A DNA stretch of 64,000 nucleotides from Marinobacter panjinensis (GTDB lineage Bacteria > Pseudomonadota > Gammaproteobacteria > Pseudomonadales > Oleiphilaceae): NCBI RefSeq assembly GCF_005298175.1, contig NZ_SZYH01000001.1, positions 2,170,001-2,234,000 of the forward strand. Reading direction: 5' to 3'. Made by a program: the position numbers and the translations under genes. The notes under the pieces were generated by a model. It was not told the origin of the DNA. It searched no databases and was given only the letters and a program-made list of their open reading frames with translations. Positions 18,451 to 25,699 of the stretch are shown piece by piece (the stretch's first letter is position 1; the number at the start of each line of letters is the position of its first letter).

Positions 18451-19773
18451 TCAGTCGGCCATCAGCGCTTCGATCTCGGGGATGGTTTTGGGAACAGTAT
18501 CGGTCAGTACCCGGCAGCCTTCTTTCGTAACCACCACATCATCTTCGATACGGATGCCGATGCCACGCCATTTTTCGTCCACGTCGGTGTTGTCCGGTGC
18601 AACGTAAAGCCCCGGCTCAACCGTCAGCGCCATGCCCGGTTCCAGCTGACGCCAGGCATCGCCTACCTTGTAATCCCCTACGTCGTGCACGTCCATCCCC
18701 AGCCAGTGGCCGGTGCGGTGCATGAAGAAGGGCTTGAACGCCTGCTCCTCGATGGCCTGCTCCACGGTGGTGTTTTTAAGCAGGCCGAGATCAATCAGCC
18801 CCTGGGTGAGCACCTTCAGTGCGGCCTGGTGAGGATGGTCCCAGTGATTACCCGGATGCACCTGTTCAATGGCCGCGTACTGCGCCGCCAGCACCACCTC
18901 GTAAAGGGCGCGCTGCTCGTCACTGAACTTGCCGCTGACCGGGAAGGTACGGGTAATATCAGAGGCGTAACAGTCCAGCTCGCAGCCGGCATCGATCAGC
19001 ACCAGATCGCCTTCCTTCAAAGGGGCGCTGTTCTCGATGTAGTGCAGTATGCAGGCGTTATGTCCGCCGCCGACAATGGACGGGTAAGCCGTGGAGCGGG
19101 CCCCGTTTTCCATGAAGGTGTGGATCAGTTCGGCCTCGAGGTTGTATTCAAAACCGCCCTTGCGGGCACGTTTCATGGCCCGCTTGTGGGCCTCGCAACT
19201 GATTTCACCGGCCCTGGCCATCACCTTTATTTCCGCTGCACTTTTGTACAGACGCAGGTCGTGCAGAAGGTGTTCCAGTGCCACGAACTCCCCGGGAGGG
19301 TGGGCGCCGGAGCGAACCTTGCTGCGGATAACCTTGACCCAGTCCATGACTTTTGCATCAAAGTTGTGATCCTTGCCCAGCGGGTAATAAACACGACTGC
19401 GGCCTTCAATCATGCCCGGCAGGATGTCATCGATATCGGAGATCGGGAAGGCATCGTCCAGGCCGAATGTCTCAATGGCGCCTTCGGGGCCGGCCAGGAA
19501 ACCGTCCCACAGTTCTTTCTCGGGGTTCCGCTCCTTGCAGAACAGCACCGACTCGCCATGCTCCCGGCCAGGAATCAGCACCAGAACGGCATCCGGCTCA
19601 CCAAACCCGGTCAGGTAGTGAAAATCGCTGTCCTGCCGAAATGGATGCAGTACATCCCGGTTACGTACCCGCTCCGGGGCAGCAGGCAGAATGGCAATGC
19701 TGTCCGGCGCCATCCGTTCCATCAGCCGGCGACGACGATCATTGAATTCTTTGACGGGTATCAGTGAGGCCAT
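18451..19773 (-). CDS. pepP: Xaa-Pro aminopeptidase
   Basis: A 440-residue metallopeptidase (M24B) that removes the residue before an N-terminal proline. The N-terminal AMP_N domain (RMAPDSIAILPAAP, HYLTGF) is followed by the pita-bread catalytic domain with the metal ligands in LVLIDAGCELDCYASDITRTF, HRTGHWLGMDVHDVG and the two Glu of the C-terminal part (TVEPGLY, GIRIEDDVVV). The ATG at 19773 (MASLIPVKEF) is preferred; an upstream in-frame start adds an unrelated Arg-rich leader. Confidence 0.95.
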   Translation of the reverse strand: MASLIPVKEFNDRRRRLMERMAPDSIAILPAAPERVRNRDVLHPFRQDSDFHYLTGFGEPDAVLVLIPGREHGESVLFCKERNPEKELWDGFLAGPEGAIETFGLDDAFPISDIDDILPGMIEGRSRVYYPLGKDHNFDAKVMDWVKVIRSKVRSGAHPPGEFVALEHLLHDLRLYKSAAEIKVMARAGEISCEAHKRAMKRARKGGFEYNLEAELIHTFMENGARSTAYPSIVGGGHNACILHYIENSAPLKEGDLVLIDAGCELDCYASDITRTFPVSGKFSDEQRALYEVVLAAQYAAIEQVHPGNHWDHPHQAALKVLTQGLIDLGLLKNTTVEQAIEEQAFKPFFMHRTGHWLGMDVHDVGDYKVGDAWRQLEPGMALTVEPGLYVAPDNTDVDEKWRGIGIRIEDDVVVTKEGCRVLTDTVPKTIPEIEALMAD

Positions 19774-19801
19774 GATTTCTCCCACAATTCTGTAGCCTGG
19801 A

Positions 19802-20398
19802 TCAGTGCAGCGTCGGTGTTTTCGGGGACGGCTTTTCCGGCGGATTGAATTCGGTAAACACCGCAAGCGCACCCAGCCGCACGTATTCGACGATTTCCAT
19901 CAGCTGCTGTTCGCTCTCTTCATCCGGTTCGTCATCGTCGGCGACCTGGCTGATGGCGACCATGTCTTCAATCAGCTCGCGAATTTCGTCCGGCGCTTCC
20001 CCCAGGGATTCGCCCGCCGACAGCGCCATACCCTCGAGGAAGCCACGGACCCATGAGGTCAGTGCTTCCAGGCGTTGCTCAATGGCATAGTCATCATCCG
20101 GCAACAGTGGCTGAAAGCTCATATCGGTGGCTTTCATAAGTTCCAGGGTCTGGTCGTAGGCAGACCCCATGAACTCCCGGAGCTCATCTGACTCTTCCGT
20201 TGCAGTGGGCGGCAGACCCATGTGTTCGCAGACCATTGCCAGCCAGTCTCCTTGGTCTATACGCGAGCCGGCGGCCAGTCGGCCACAAAGAGCACCGTGG
20301 AGTTCCGAGGGGTGGCTGAAGGCCTTGTGGGCGCTGAACACATTTGCCCAGCGCTCGAAAGCAACGGCGCGGGCGTTGGAGGTGTCGGTTTCGGACAT
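19802..20398 (-). CDS. YgfB/UPF0149 family protein
   Basis: A 198-residue acidic helical protein with family blocks at HPSELHGALCGRLAAGS, WVRGFLEGMALSAGE and EYVRLGALAVFTEF. UPF0149/YgfB is usually encoded immediately upstream of pepP-ubiH. In Pseudomonas, YgfB affects an anti-terminator regulator; whether that applies here is unknown. It is divergent from the DUF2796 gene. Confidence 0.9.
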   Translation of the reverse strand: MSETDTSNARAVAFERWANVFSAHKAFSHPSELHGALCGRLAAGSRIDQGDWLAMVCEHMGLPPTATEESDELREFMGSAYDQTLELMKATDMSFQPLLPDDDYAIEQRLEALTSWVRGFLEGMALSAGESLGEAPDEIRELIEDMVAISQVADDDEPDEESEQQLMEIVEYVRLGALAVFTEFNPPEKPSPKTPTLH

Positions 20399-20501
20399 GA
20401 AACGGGACGATCCTGTATCAATGAGTGAAGGCTCTATCCTAGCATTCAGGCAATATTAAGGCACTTGCCCTCTTGATTCCCGGCGCGGATTGAGTAAATT
20501 A

Positions 20502-20516
20502 TGTTATAACATATCA
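20502..20516 (+). promoter_or_regulatory. Zur-like box upstream of the DUF2796 gene
   Basis: TGTTATAACATATCA matches 12 of 14 defined positions of the gammaproteobacterial Zur core TGTTATA-N-TATAACA. It is 24 bases upstream of the start of a His-rich periplasmic zinc-uptake-type protein, so derepression under zinc limitation is the natural reading. The match is against a consensus recalled from memory. Confidence 0.65.
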
Positions 20517-20539
20517 ATATTCAAACGGAGTACCTGTCC

Positions 20540-21136
20540 ATGCCGATTCAGACATCCACCGTGCTGAAATCAAGGGCAAGTCGAACGCAACCGTTCCTGG
20601 CCCTGGGCTGCCTGCTTGCCGCCTGCACCCTGCCGGCCGCCACTTTTGCCGCCGACAACCCCGGTGCCCACGAGCATGGCCACGCCCGGCTTCAGCTAGC
20701 GATAGAAAAGAACAGCATTGACCTGATGCTCACCTCGCCCGCCTACAATCTGGCGGGATTTGAACACGAAGCCCGCACAAACGAGGAAAGAAACCGGCTT
20801 GCGGAGATCAAACAGTGGCTGAATACCACGCCACTGGTGAATGTGGATGATGCCAGCTGTCGAATAACGGCTGCCGCTGTCGAACTCGGGGGCGAAGATA
20901 CCGACGATACTCATGGCCATGACCACCACGGCGACGATGAGAAAGCGAGTCATCGGGAATACGACGTTTCCCAACAACTGCAGTGCCAGGGCATGGGCGC
21001 AAACCGGGAATTTAGGTCGGCTTTGATGGAGAAATTCGAGAACCTGGAGGAACTCACTGTCGAATGGGTGAGTCAGTCAGGTCAGGGCAGCGCCCGGCTC
21101 ACGCCATCCAACCGGGCATTCACAGTCAGCCACTGA
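20540..21136 (+). CDS. DUF2796 (ZrgA-type) periplasmic zinc uptake protein
   Basis: A 198-residue secreted protein: a long signal peptide ending near ATFAADN, then HEHGHARLQLAIEKNSIDLML, the DUF2796 core (SPAYNLAGFEHEA) and an internal His/Asp-rich stretch (HGHDHHGDDEKASH) that should bind zinc. ZrgA of Vibrio cholerae is a Zur-regulated component of a zinc uptake system that includes an ABC ATPase and permease, both of which are nearby here. A Zur-like box precedes the gene. Its stop codon abuts that of the convergent DUF3299 gene. Confidence 0.85.
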   Translation: MPIQTSTVLKSRASRTQPFLALGCLLAACTLPAATFAADNPGAHEHGHARLQLAIEKNSIDLMLTSPAYNLAGFEHEARTNEERNRLAEIKQWLNTTPLVNVDDASCRITAAAVELGGEDTDDTHGHDHHGDDEKASHREYDVSQQLQCQGMGANREFRSALMEKFENLEELTVEWVSQSGQGSARLTPSNRAFTVSH

Positions 21137-21700
21137 TCAGTAGACGTCCTCTTCCTCGTAGGGCGTCACGTTTTCGGCAACGATGGAATACGAGGACGAG
21201 GCCACATCGTTCTCGGTTCTCTCGATTTGCAGGGTGCCCTCAATCCATACCGGATCATACAGGGCCTCCAGCTTGAAGCCTTTTTTGTACTTCACATGGA
21301 TAATCTGGTTCGGGGGCGGGGGCGGCACATGGATACAGGCGCCATAATACGGCACCAGGAAGAACTCGAGAATCCGCATATCCTGGGTTGTTTTCAACGG
21401 CACCACAAAGCCTGGAATCCGGCCGGATTTGCCTTCCATCTCCGGAACGACACGGCCGGTCATGATTTCGTCCGGCAAGGCAGCAGGGCCGTCACCGTCG
21501 TGGCTCACCTCTGGCATATTCTCCAGCAGATTGAGATCCTCTGCCGGCATCAGTTCAAGCCAGTCGATCTCAGCGGCGGCTTCCTTTGCGCCGGCTGTCG
21601 TGACCATACTCAGCGCAGTGGTGAATACCAGGGCGGCAAATACAGACAGCGGAACCGCAAGTCGCTTACGCTGTCCAGTAGCCTTCAGATTGTGAACCAT
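21137..21700 (-). CDS. DUF3299 domain secreted protein (zinc-cluster component)
   Basis: A 187-residue protein with a signal peptide from the ATG at 21700 (MVHNLKATGQRKRLAVPLSV, cleavage near TTAGAKEA), then a DUF3299 domain: EIDWLELMPAEDL, VPLKTTQDMRILEFFLVPYY and IHVPPPPPNQIIHV. DUF3299 proteins are found with DUF2796 and ABC genes in zinc-regulated clusters, and this neighbourhood repeats that. It is transcribed toward the DUF2796 gene. An in-frame start at 21847 is rejected because it overlaps the divergent ATPase gene and adds no signal sequence. Confidence 0.82.
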   Translation of the reverse strand: MVHNLKATGQRKRLAVPLSVFAALVFTTALSMVTTAGAKEAAAEIDWLELMPAEDLNLLENMPEVSHDGDGPAALPDEIMTGRVVPEMEGKSGRIPGFVVPLKTTQDMRILEFFLVPYYGACIHVPPPPPNQIIHVKYKKGFKLEALYDPVWIEGTLQIERTENDVASSSYSIVAENVTPYEEEDVY

Positions 21701-21749
21701 AAGACCAGTTACTCCCGAGATAATGCAGGAATCATACACCGGATGACCA

Positions 21750-22490
21750 ATGCCTGACACGACCAGCAAGACAGACTTGTCAGCGGATAGTTCCGCAATC
21801 CCCCGGCAAGCACTCAGCATCAGCAACCTGGCCTTTTGCTGGGACAAGACCCAGCCGCCATTACGCTACCCGGATATCACACTGCACGCTGGTGAACACC
21901 TTTTCCTTCGTGGCCCCAGTGGCAGCGGAAAGAGCACACTCCTGAGCCTGCTTGGTGGCCTGATTCTCCCCGACACCGGCAAACTGAGCCTGCTCGGAAC
22001 CGACCTGGCCCGCCTGAGCGGCGGCCAGCGGGACCGGTTCAGGGCCGACCACATGGGCGTGATCTTCCAGCAGTTCAATCTTGTGCCCTACCTCACCACC
22101 CTCGACAACGTCATGCTGCCATGCCGGCTTTCCCCCAAACGCCGCGCCCGTGCCTTGCCTACTCCGGAGAACGAAGCAGAGTCCCTGCTGACCGCCCTGG
22201 ACATCCCCCAGAGCCATTGGCATCGCCGGGTGACGGGGCTGAGCGTTGGCCAGCAGCAACGGGTGGCCGCAGCGCGGGCACTGACCGGTGGCCCGGAACT
22301 GATCCTGGCGGACGAGCCCACCTCCGCCCTGGACAGCGACAACCGCGATCGCTTTATCGAACTGTTACTAGGGCTGGCAGAGAAAAAGCAGTCATCCGTT
22401 ATTTTTGTCAGCCACGATCAGAGCCTGGCCGAGCGATTCAACCACCAGATCGCGCTGACTGCGCTGGATACGCTGGAGAGGGCCCAATGA
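21750..22490 (+). CDS. ABC transporter ATPase, LolD/MacB-type, zinc cluster
   Basis: A 246-residue ATPase with Walker A GPSGSGKST, Q-loop IFQQFNLVPYLT, the signature LSVGQQQR (Val in place of Gly of the usual LSGGQ), Walker B LILADEPTSALD and the switch His in VSHD. It belongs to the family paired with FtsX-type permeases. Its stop overlaps the permease start (ATGA), and in Vibrio this pair is part of the Zrg zinc system. It could alternatively drive lipoprotein handling or an efflux-type activity. Confidence 0.88.
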   Translation: MPDTTSKTDLSADSSAIPRQALSISNLAFCWDKTQPPLRYPDITLHAGEHLFLRGPSGSGKSTLLSLLGGLILPDTGKLSLLGTDLARLSGGQRDRFRADHMGVIFQQFNLVPYLTTLDNVMLPCRLSPKRRARALPTPENEAESLLTALDIPQSHWHRRVTGLSVGQQQRVAAARALTGGPELILADEPTSALDSDNRDRFIELLLGLAEKKQSSVIFVSHDQSLAERFNHQIALTALDTLERAQ

Positions 22491-23761
22491 CTGTGCGGTT
22501 GGCGTTTTCACTGGCGATGGCGAGTCTATGGTACCGGCGTAAGGTGCTGGCACTGGTCACCCTGACCCTGACACTCAGCATCACCCTCCTACTGGGGGTT
22601 CAGTACCTCCGTACCGAGGTCAAACAGACCTTCACCAATACCATATCCGGCACTGACCTGATTGTGGGCGCTCGCAGTGGCCAGCTGAACCTTCTGATGT
22701 ACACCATTTTTCATATAGGCGACGCCACCAATAACATTCGCTGGAACACCTACCAGAAACTGCAGGAAGACCAGCGCATAGACTGGCTGGTACCCCTATC
22801 ACTCGGTGACAGTTATCGCGGCCATCGGGTGGTAGGAACCAGTGAGCAGTTTCCGGAGTACTTCCGTTACGGCCGCGACCAGAAACCCGAACTGGTCGAG
22901 GGCAAGTGGTTCAGCGAAGTGTTCGAAGTGGTGCTGGGTGCCCGGGTGGCCCGCAGGCATGGTCATCAGTTGGGCGACGACATCATTCTCTCCCATGGGG
23001 GCGGCAGGACCAGCTTCTCGAACCATAAGGACACCCCATTCACAGTAGCTGGAGTGCTCGCTCCCACCGGAACGCCGGTAGACCAGGCGGTTTACGTCAG
23101 CCTGGAGGGCCTGGAAGCCATTCACATCGGCTGGGAGTCCGGTGTCGCCATTCCCGGGCGCACCGTGACCCCGGAACAGGCTCTGGAGCGCGACCTGGCG
23201 CCCGACAACATCACCGCCGCACTGGTCGGGATCGAACGCAAGGTACTGACCTTCCAGGTGCAGAGAGAAATCAATGAGTTCCGTGAGGAACCCCTGTCCG
23301 CGATTCTTCCGGGAGTCGCCCTCAGCGAGCTATGGCGCATCATGGGGCAATTCGAAAACGCCCTGCTGGGCATCACCGGCTTTGTCGTGGTCACCAGCCT
23401 GATCGGACTGATTGCGGTATTGCTGACGCTACAGGTGCAGCGCCGGCAGGAAGTCGCCATACTCCGGGCCACCGGAGCCTCGCCCCTGCTGATTGCAGCA
23501 CTCCACGTGATCGAATGCGTGGCTCTGGCGATAGCGGCCTGCATACTAGCGGTGATAGCGGGCGCGGCCGGCATTGCCGGGCTCAGCCCCTGGCTGCTGG
23601 AAACCTGGGGCATTCAGATCGGCCTGCGGCCGTTGAACGGGATGGAATGGCTGATCATTGCCAGCGTACCCTGCGCTGCGTTTGTTGTAGGACTGATTCC
23701 GGCCCTTCAGGCCTGGCGTGGCAGCCGCAAACAGGGGCTGGGGCACGTGGCGCCGGAGTGA
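22487..23761 (+). CDS. ABC transporter permease, FtsX/MacB family, zinc cluster
   Basis: A 424-residue membrane protein with the FtsX topology: one N-terminal helix (VLALVTLTLTLSITLLLGVQ), a large periplasmic domain (about residues 45-285) and three C-terminal helices (about 288-420). The segment TNTISGTDLIVGARSGQLNL is typical of this subgroup. It is coupled by a 4-bp overlap to the ATPase. The ATG at 22487 is chosen; the much longer in-frame start at 22121 lies inside the ATPase gene. Confidence 0.88.
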   Translation: MTVRLAFSLAMASLWYRRKVLALVTLTLTLSITLLLGVQYLRTEVKQTFTNTISGTDLIVGARSGQLNLLMYTIFHIGDATNNIRWNTYQKLQEDQRIDWLVPLSLGDSYRGHRVVGTSEQFPEYFRYGRDQKPELVEGKWFSEVFEVVLGARVARRHGHQLGDDIILSHGGGRTSFSNHKDTPFTVAGVLAPTGTPVDQAVYVSLEGLEAIHIGWESGVAIPGRTVTPEQALERDLAPDNITAALVGIERKVLTFQVQREINEFREEPLSAILPGVALSELWRIMGQFENALLGITGFVVVTSLIGLIAVLLTLQVQRRQEVAILRATGASPLLIAALHVIECVALAIAACILAVIAGAAGIAGLSPWLLETWGIQIGLRPLNGMEWLIIASVPCAAFVVGLIPALQAWRGSRKQGLGHVAPE

Positions 23762-23799
23762 CGGACGTCACGCATCGCGGGCCATGACATCCCTGTAAA

Positions 23800-23828
23800 T
23801 TGACCAGCTTGCAGTCCACACTTATAGT
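23800..23828 (+). promoter_or_regulatory. Sigma-70 promoter for ZapB-like/zapA
   Basis: TTGACC (23800-23805) and TATAGT (23823-23828) with an ideal 17-base spacer, about 36 bases upstream of the start at 23864. Confidence 0.65.
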
Positions 23829-23863
23829 TAGTTCACTTCTTTGATACAGGCGCTGGACGACTC

Positions 23864-24070
23864 ATGGAACAGTCCGAACTACAGGCATTGGCGGACAAAC
23901 TCGACAGGCTGATCGAACACTGTCGCAAACTTGAACGTGACAACGCGATGCTGCGTGAGCTGCAGGACGACTGGAACCGCGAGCGAGCGCAGCTTATGCA
24001 CAAAAATGATCTTGCCAAAAACAAGATCGAAGCCATGATAGGCCGCCTCCGGGCACTGGAGCACCACTGA
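23864..24070 (+). CDS. Small coiled-coil protein (TIGR02449, ZapB-like)
   Basis: A 68-residue protein that is almost one continuous coiled coil (QALADKLDRLIEHCRKLERD, then DWNRERAQLMHKNDLAKNKI). It is always found next to zapA in this group of bacteria and is presumed to assist cell division. Its stop overlaps the start of zapA by one base. Confidence 0.85.
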   Translation: MEQSELQALADKLDRLIEHCRKLERDNAMLRELQDDWNRERAQLMHKNDLAKNKIEAMIGRLRALEHH

Positions 24071-24366
24071 TGCCAAAGCAGCCGACAACCGTCGAAGTCA
24101 AGATTCTCGACAAGGAATACCTGGTCGCCTGCCCTGAAGAAGAGCAGAACGCCCTCTTTCAGGCCGCCAGGCACCTCGATATCAAAATGCGGGAGATCCG
24201 TGCCAGTGGCAAGGTCTTCGGCACCGAGCGCATTGCAGTGATGGCCGCCCTGAATATCACCCACGACCTGCTGGAGCGGGACACCATGTCCAGCGCTGCC
24301 AGCTCGATTCTCAGCGCCATGGACGAGAAGCTGGATACAGCCCTGGGCGAAACCTCCGGTAACTAA
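24070..24366 (+). CDS. zapA: Cell division protein ZapA
   Basis: A 98-residue protein: an N-terminal sheet domain (VEVKILDKEYLVACPEEEQN, FQAARHLDIKMREIR) and a C-terminal coiled coil (MAALNITHDLLERD). ZapA cross-links FtsZ protofilaments at the Z ring. The order zapA, 6S RNA, 5-FCL gene is conserved in gammaproteobacteria and is seen here. Confidence 0.93.
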   Translation: MPKQPTTVEVKILDKEYLVACPEEEQNALFQAARHLDIKMREIRASGKVFGTERIAVMAALNITHDLLERDTMSSAASSILSAMDEKLDTALGETSGN

Positions 24367-24393
24367 GCATTACACACAGATCCGATTCAGGTG

Positions 24394-24424
24394 TTGCAAT
24401 CAGCCCCGGCAATGCCCGTATAAT
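24394..24424 (+). promoter_or_regulatory. Promoter of 6S RNA
   Basis: A perfect -10 TATAAT (24419-24424) with a possible -35 TTGCAA (24394-24399), spacer 19 bases, just upstream of the 6S RNA 5' end. Confidence 0.6.
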
Positions 24425-24430
24425 GAAGAT

Positions 24431-24608
24431 AACTTCCTGGGCTGTTCGCTGGTCGGATTCGTCCTCGAGCCGATGCGCACTACCCAGGTGGCTACTCTAG
24501 GGCATTGTGAGCACGTCCCCTCACGGGGAAAGCCTAATATGTCACAGCGGCCACCGACCTTGAACTTTGGGTTCAAGGGCCACATCCGATAACGGCAGCC
24601 CGGGAAGC
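24431..24608 (+). ncRNA. ssrS: 6S RNA
   Basis: About 178 nt between zapA and the 5-FCL gene. The 5' end (CTTCC-TGGGCTGTT) pairs with the 3' end (GGCAGCCC-GGGAAG), giving the long closing stem, and the interior carries the characteristic 3' block ACCTTGAAC-TTTG-GGTTCAAGG, as in E. coli 6S RNA. The central bulge mimics an open promoter and sequesters sigma-70 RNA polymerase in stationary phase. Ends are estimated from the pairing and the promoter position. Confidence 0.93.
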
Positions 24609-24613
24609 TTATT

Positions 24614-25261
24614 TTGACCAACGTTATCTCCCCCCACTCTTTCGAAGACCACCCCGATTCACCATCACGCAGCAAACTCCGCAAGACACTCAGGCAAAAA
24701 CGCCGGACTCTTTCTGTGGAAGAACAGCAGATAGCGGCCGACCAGCTTGCCCTGAACCTGCTGCGACATCCCGACCTCTACCGAGCACGCCACGTGGCCA
24801 TTTACCTGCCCAACGACGGTGAAATCGACCCCCAGGTCTACGCCCACATCGCCCGCCGGAGGGGTATCCGGTTCTATCTGCCGGTTTTGCACCCGGTTCA
24901 TCATGGCAGACTGGTATTCAGCCGCTACACCGACGACACAGTGCTCACAGCCAACCGATTCGGCATTCCCGAGCCTCCTTTCCACCGGGGATTAAGGCGG
25001 CCGCCATGGGCACTGGATGCGGTACTGTTTCCATTGGTAGGTTTTGACGAATTCGGTGGCAGGCTTGGAATGGGCGGGGGATTCTATGACCGCACCTTTG
25101 CGTTTACGCGCATCCGGCCACGACTGGCGCCCAAGCTGATAGGGCTGGCCCATGAGTGTCAGAAGGTATCGGAATTACCGCTGGAGCCCTGGGATATCCC
25201 CCTGCACAGTGTGGTAACGGACAGGGGATATTATCGGGTAAAAGCCGGGAAACGGGGGTGA
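24614..25261 (+). CDS. 5-formyltetrahydrofolate cyclo-ligase
   Basis: Converts 5-formyl-THF to 5,10-methenyl-THF using ATP. A 215-residue protein with RKTLRQKRRTLS at the N-terminus, IAIYLPNDGEIDP-type strand (AIYLPNDGEIDPQVY) and the phosphate-binding GRLGMGGGFYDRTFAF. The start is TTG, placed just after the 6S RNA as usual for ygfA-type genes that may be co-transcribed with it. Confidence 0.93.
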   Translation: MTNVISPHSFEDHPDSPSRSKLRKTLRQKRRTLSVEEQQIAADQLALNLLRHPDLYRARHVAIYLPNDGEIDPQVYAHIARRRGIRFYLPVLHPVHHGRLVFSRYTDDTVLTANRFGIPEPPFHRGLRRPPWALDAVLFPLVGFDEFGGRLGMGGGFYDRTFAFTRIRPRLAPKLIGLAHECQKVSELPLEPWDIPLHSVVTDRGYYRVKAGKRG

Positions 25262-25267
25262 GGCAGC

Positions 25268-25429
25268 TCAGTCCCGGACAGCAGGAACCATAACGATTTC
25301 GCTGCCATCTGCACTGTAAGTGGCCCTGGGCTCATCTTCGGAAGCCTGAAGCGACGTAAAGCCGGTAATCACGAGACCAACTGCAAAAATCAGCACAATC
25401 GACCGAATGATATCGGGCTTACGGTCCAT
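25268..25429 (-). CDS. Small single-pass membrane protein, 53 residues
   Basis: A short frame starting at an ATG at 25429 with GGAG upstream. It encodes MDRKPDIIRSIVLIFAVGLV as a charged start and one hydrophobic helix (IIRSIVLIFAVGLVITGFTS), then a polar tail ending EIVMVPAVRD. The length, ribosome-binding site and clean helix support a real gene, but the family is not recognised. It is convergent with the 5-FCL gene, 6 bp from its stop. Confidence 0.6.
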   Translation of the reverse strand: MDRKPDIIRSIVLIFAVGLVITGFTSLQASEDEPRATYSADGSEIVMVPAVRD

Positions 25430-25577
25430 GGTGAGGGTCTCCGGAATCCGAAAAGTAAAATCTATCTAAATCAGCGGACTATTCTTGTTTTCAAGAATTA
25501 GACGAAAGACTAACACCTATCCTGAGTTTTACAATTTTTCACAGGTTAAATTTCTGTAAGCTTGCCCGCAGTTTACT

Positions 25578-25689
25578 GAACCGGTCAGGGAGGCCCCTCC
25601 CGAAACTGTGCGGAGCCATGGATGGCGGAGCTCAAGCGCCACAGGGATGTGCTTGAGCGTGTTTCGGGAGGGGCCTCCCTGATCGGTTC
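25578..25689. repeat. Long inverted repeat element with inner hairpin
   Basis: Outer arms 25578-25606 and 25661-25689 match at 28 of 29 positions (GAACCGGTCAGGGAGGCCCC... and its complement). The 54-base interior holds an inner stem GCTCAAGC/GCTTGAGC (25630-25637, 25651-25658). It fills most of the gap between the small membrane protein and the ilvA stop (25430-25699), which has no gene. It may terminate ilvA transcription and resembles the element at 28071-28168 in architecture. Confidence 0.75.
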
Positions 25690-25699
25690 CCGCACCAAA

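Noticed and set aside
18685..19767. A 360-codon plus-strand frame opposite pepP
   Set aside because: Antisense shadow of a conserved peptidase gene with full catalytic motifs on the minus strand.
22121..22486. N-terminal extension of the FtsX-type permease
   Set aside because: It lies within the ATPase gene in another frame; the coupled ATG at 22487 starts directly before the first membrane helix.
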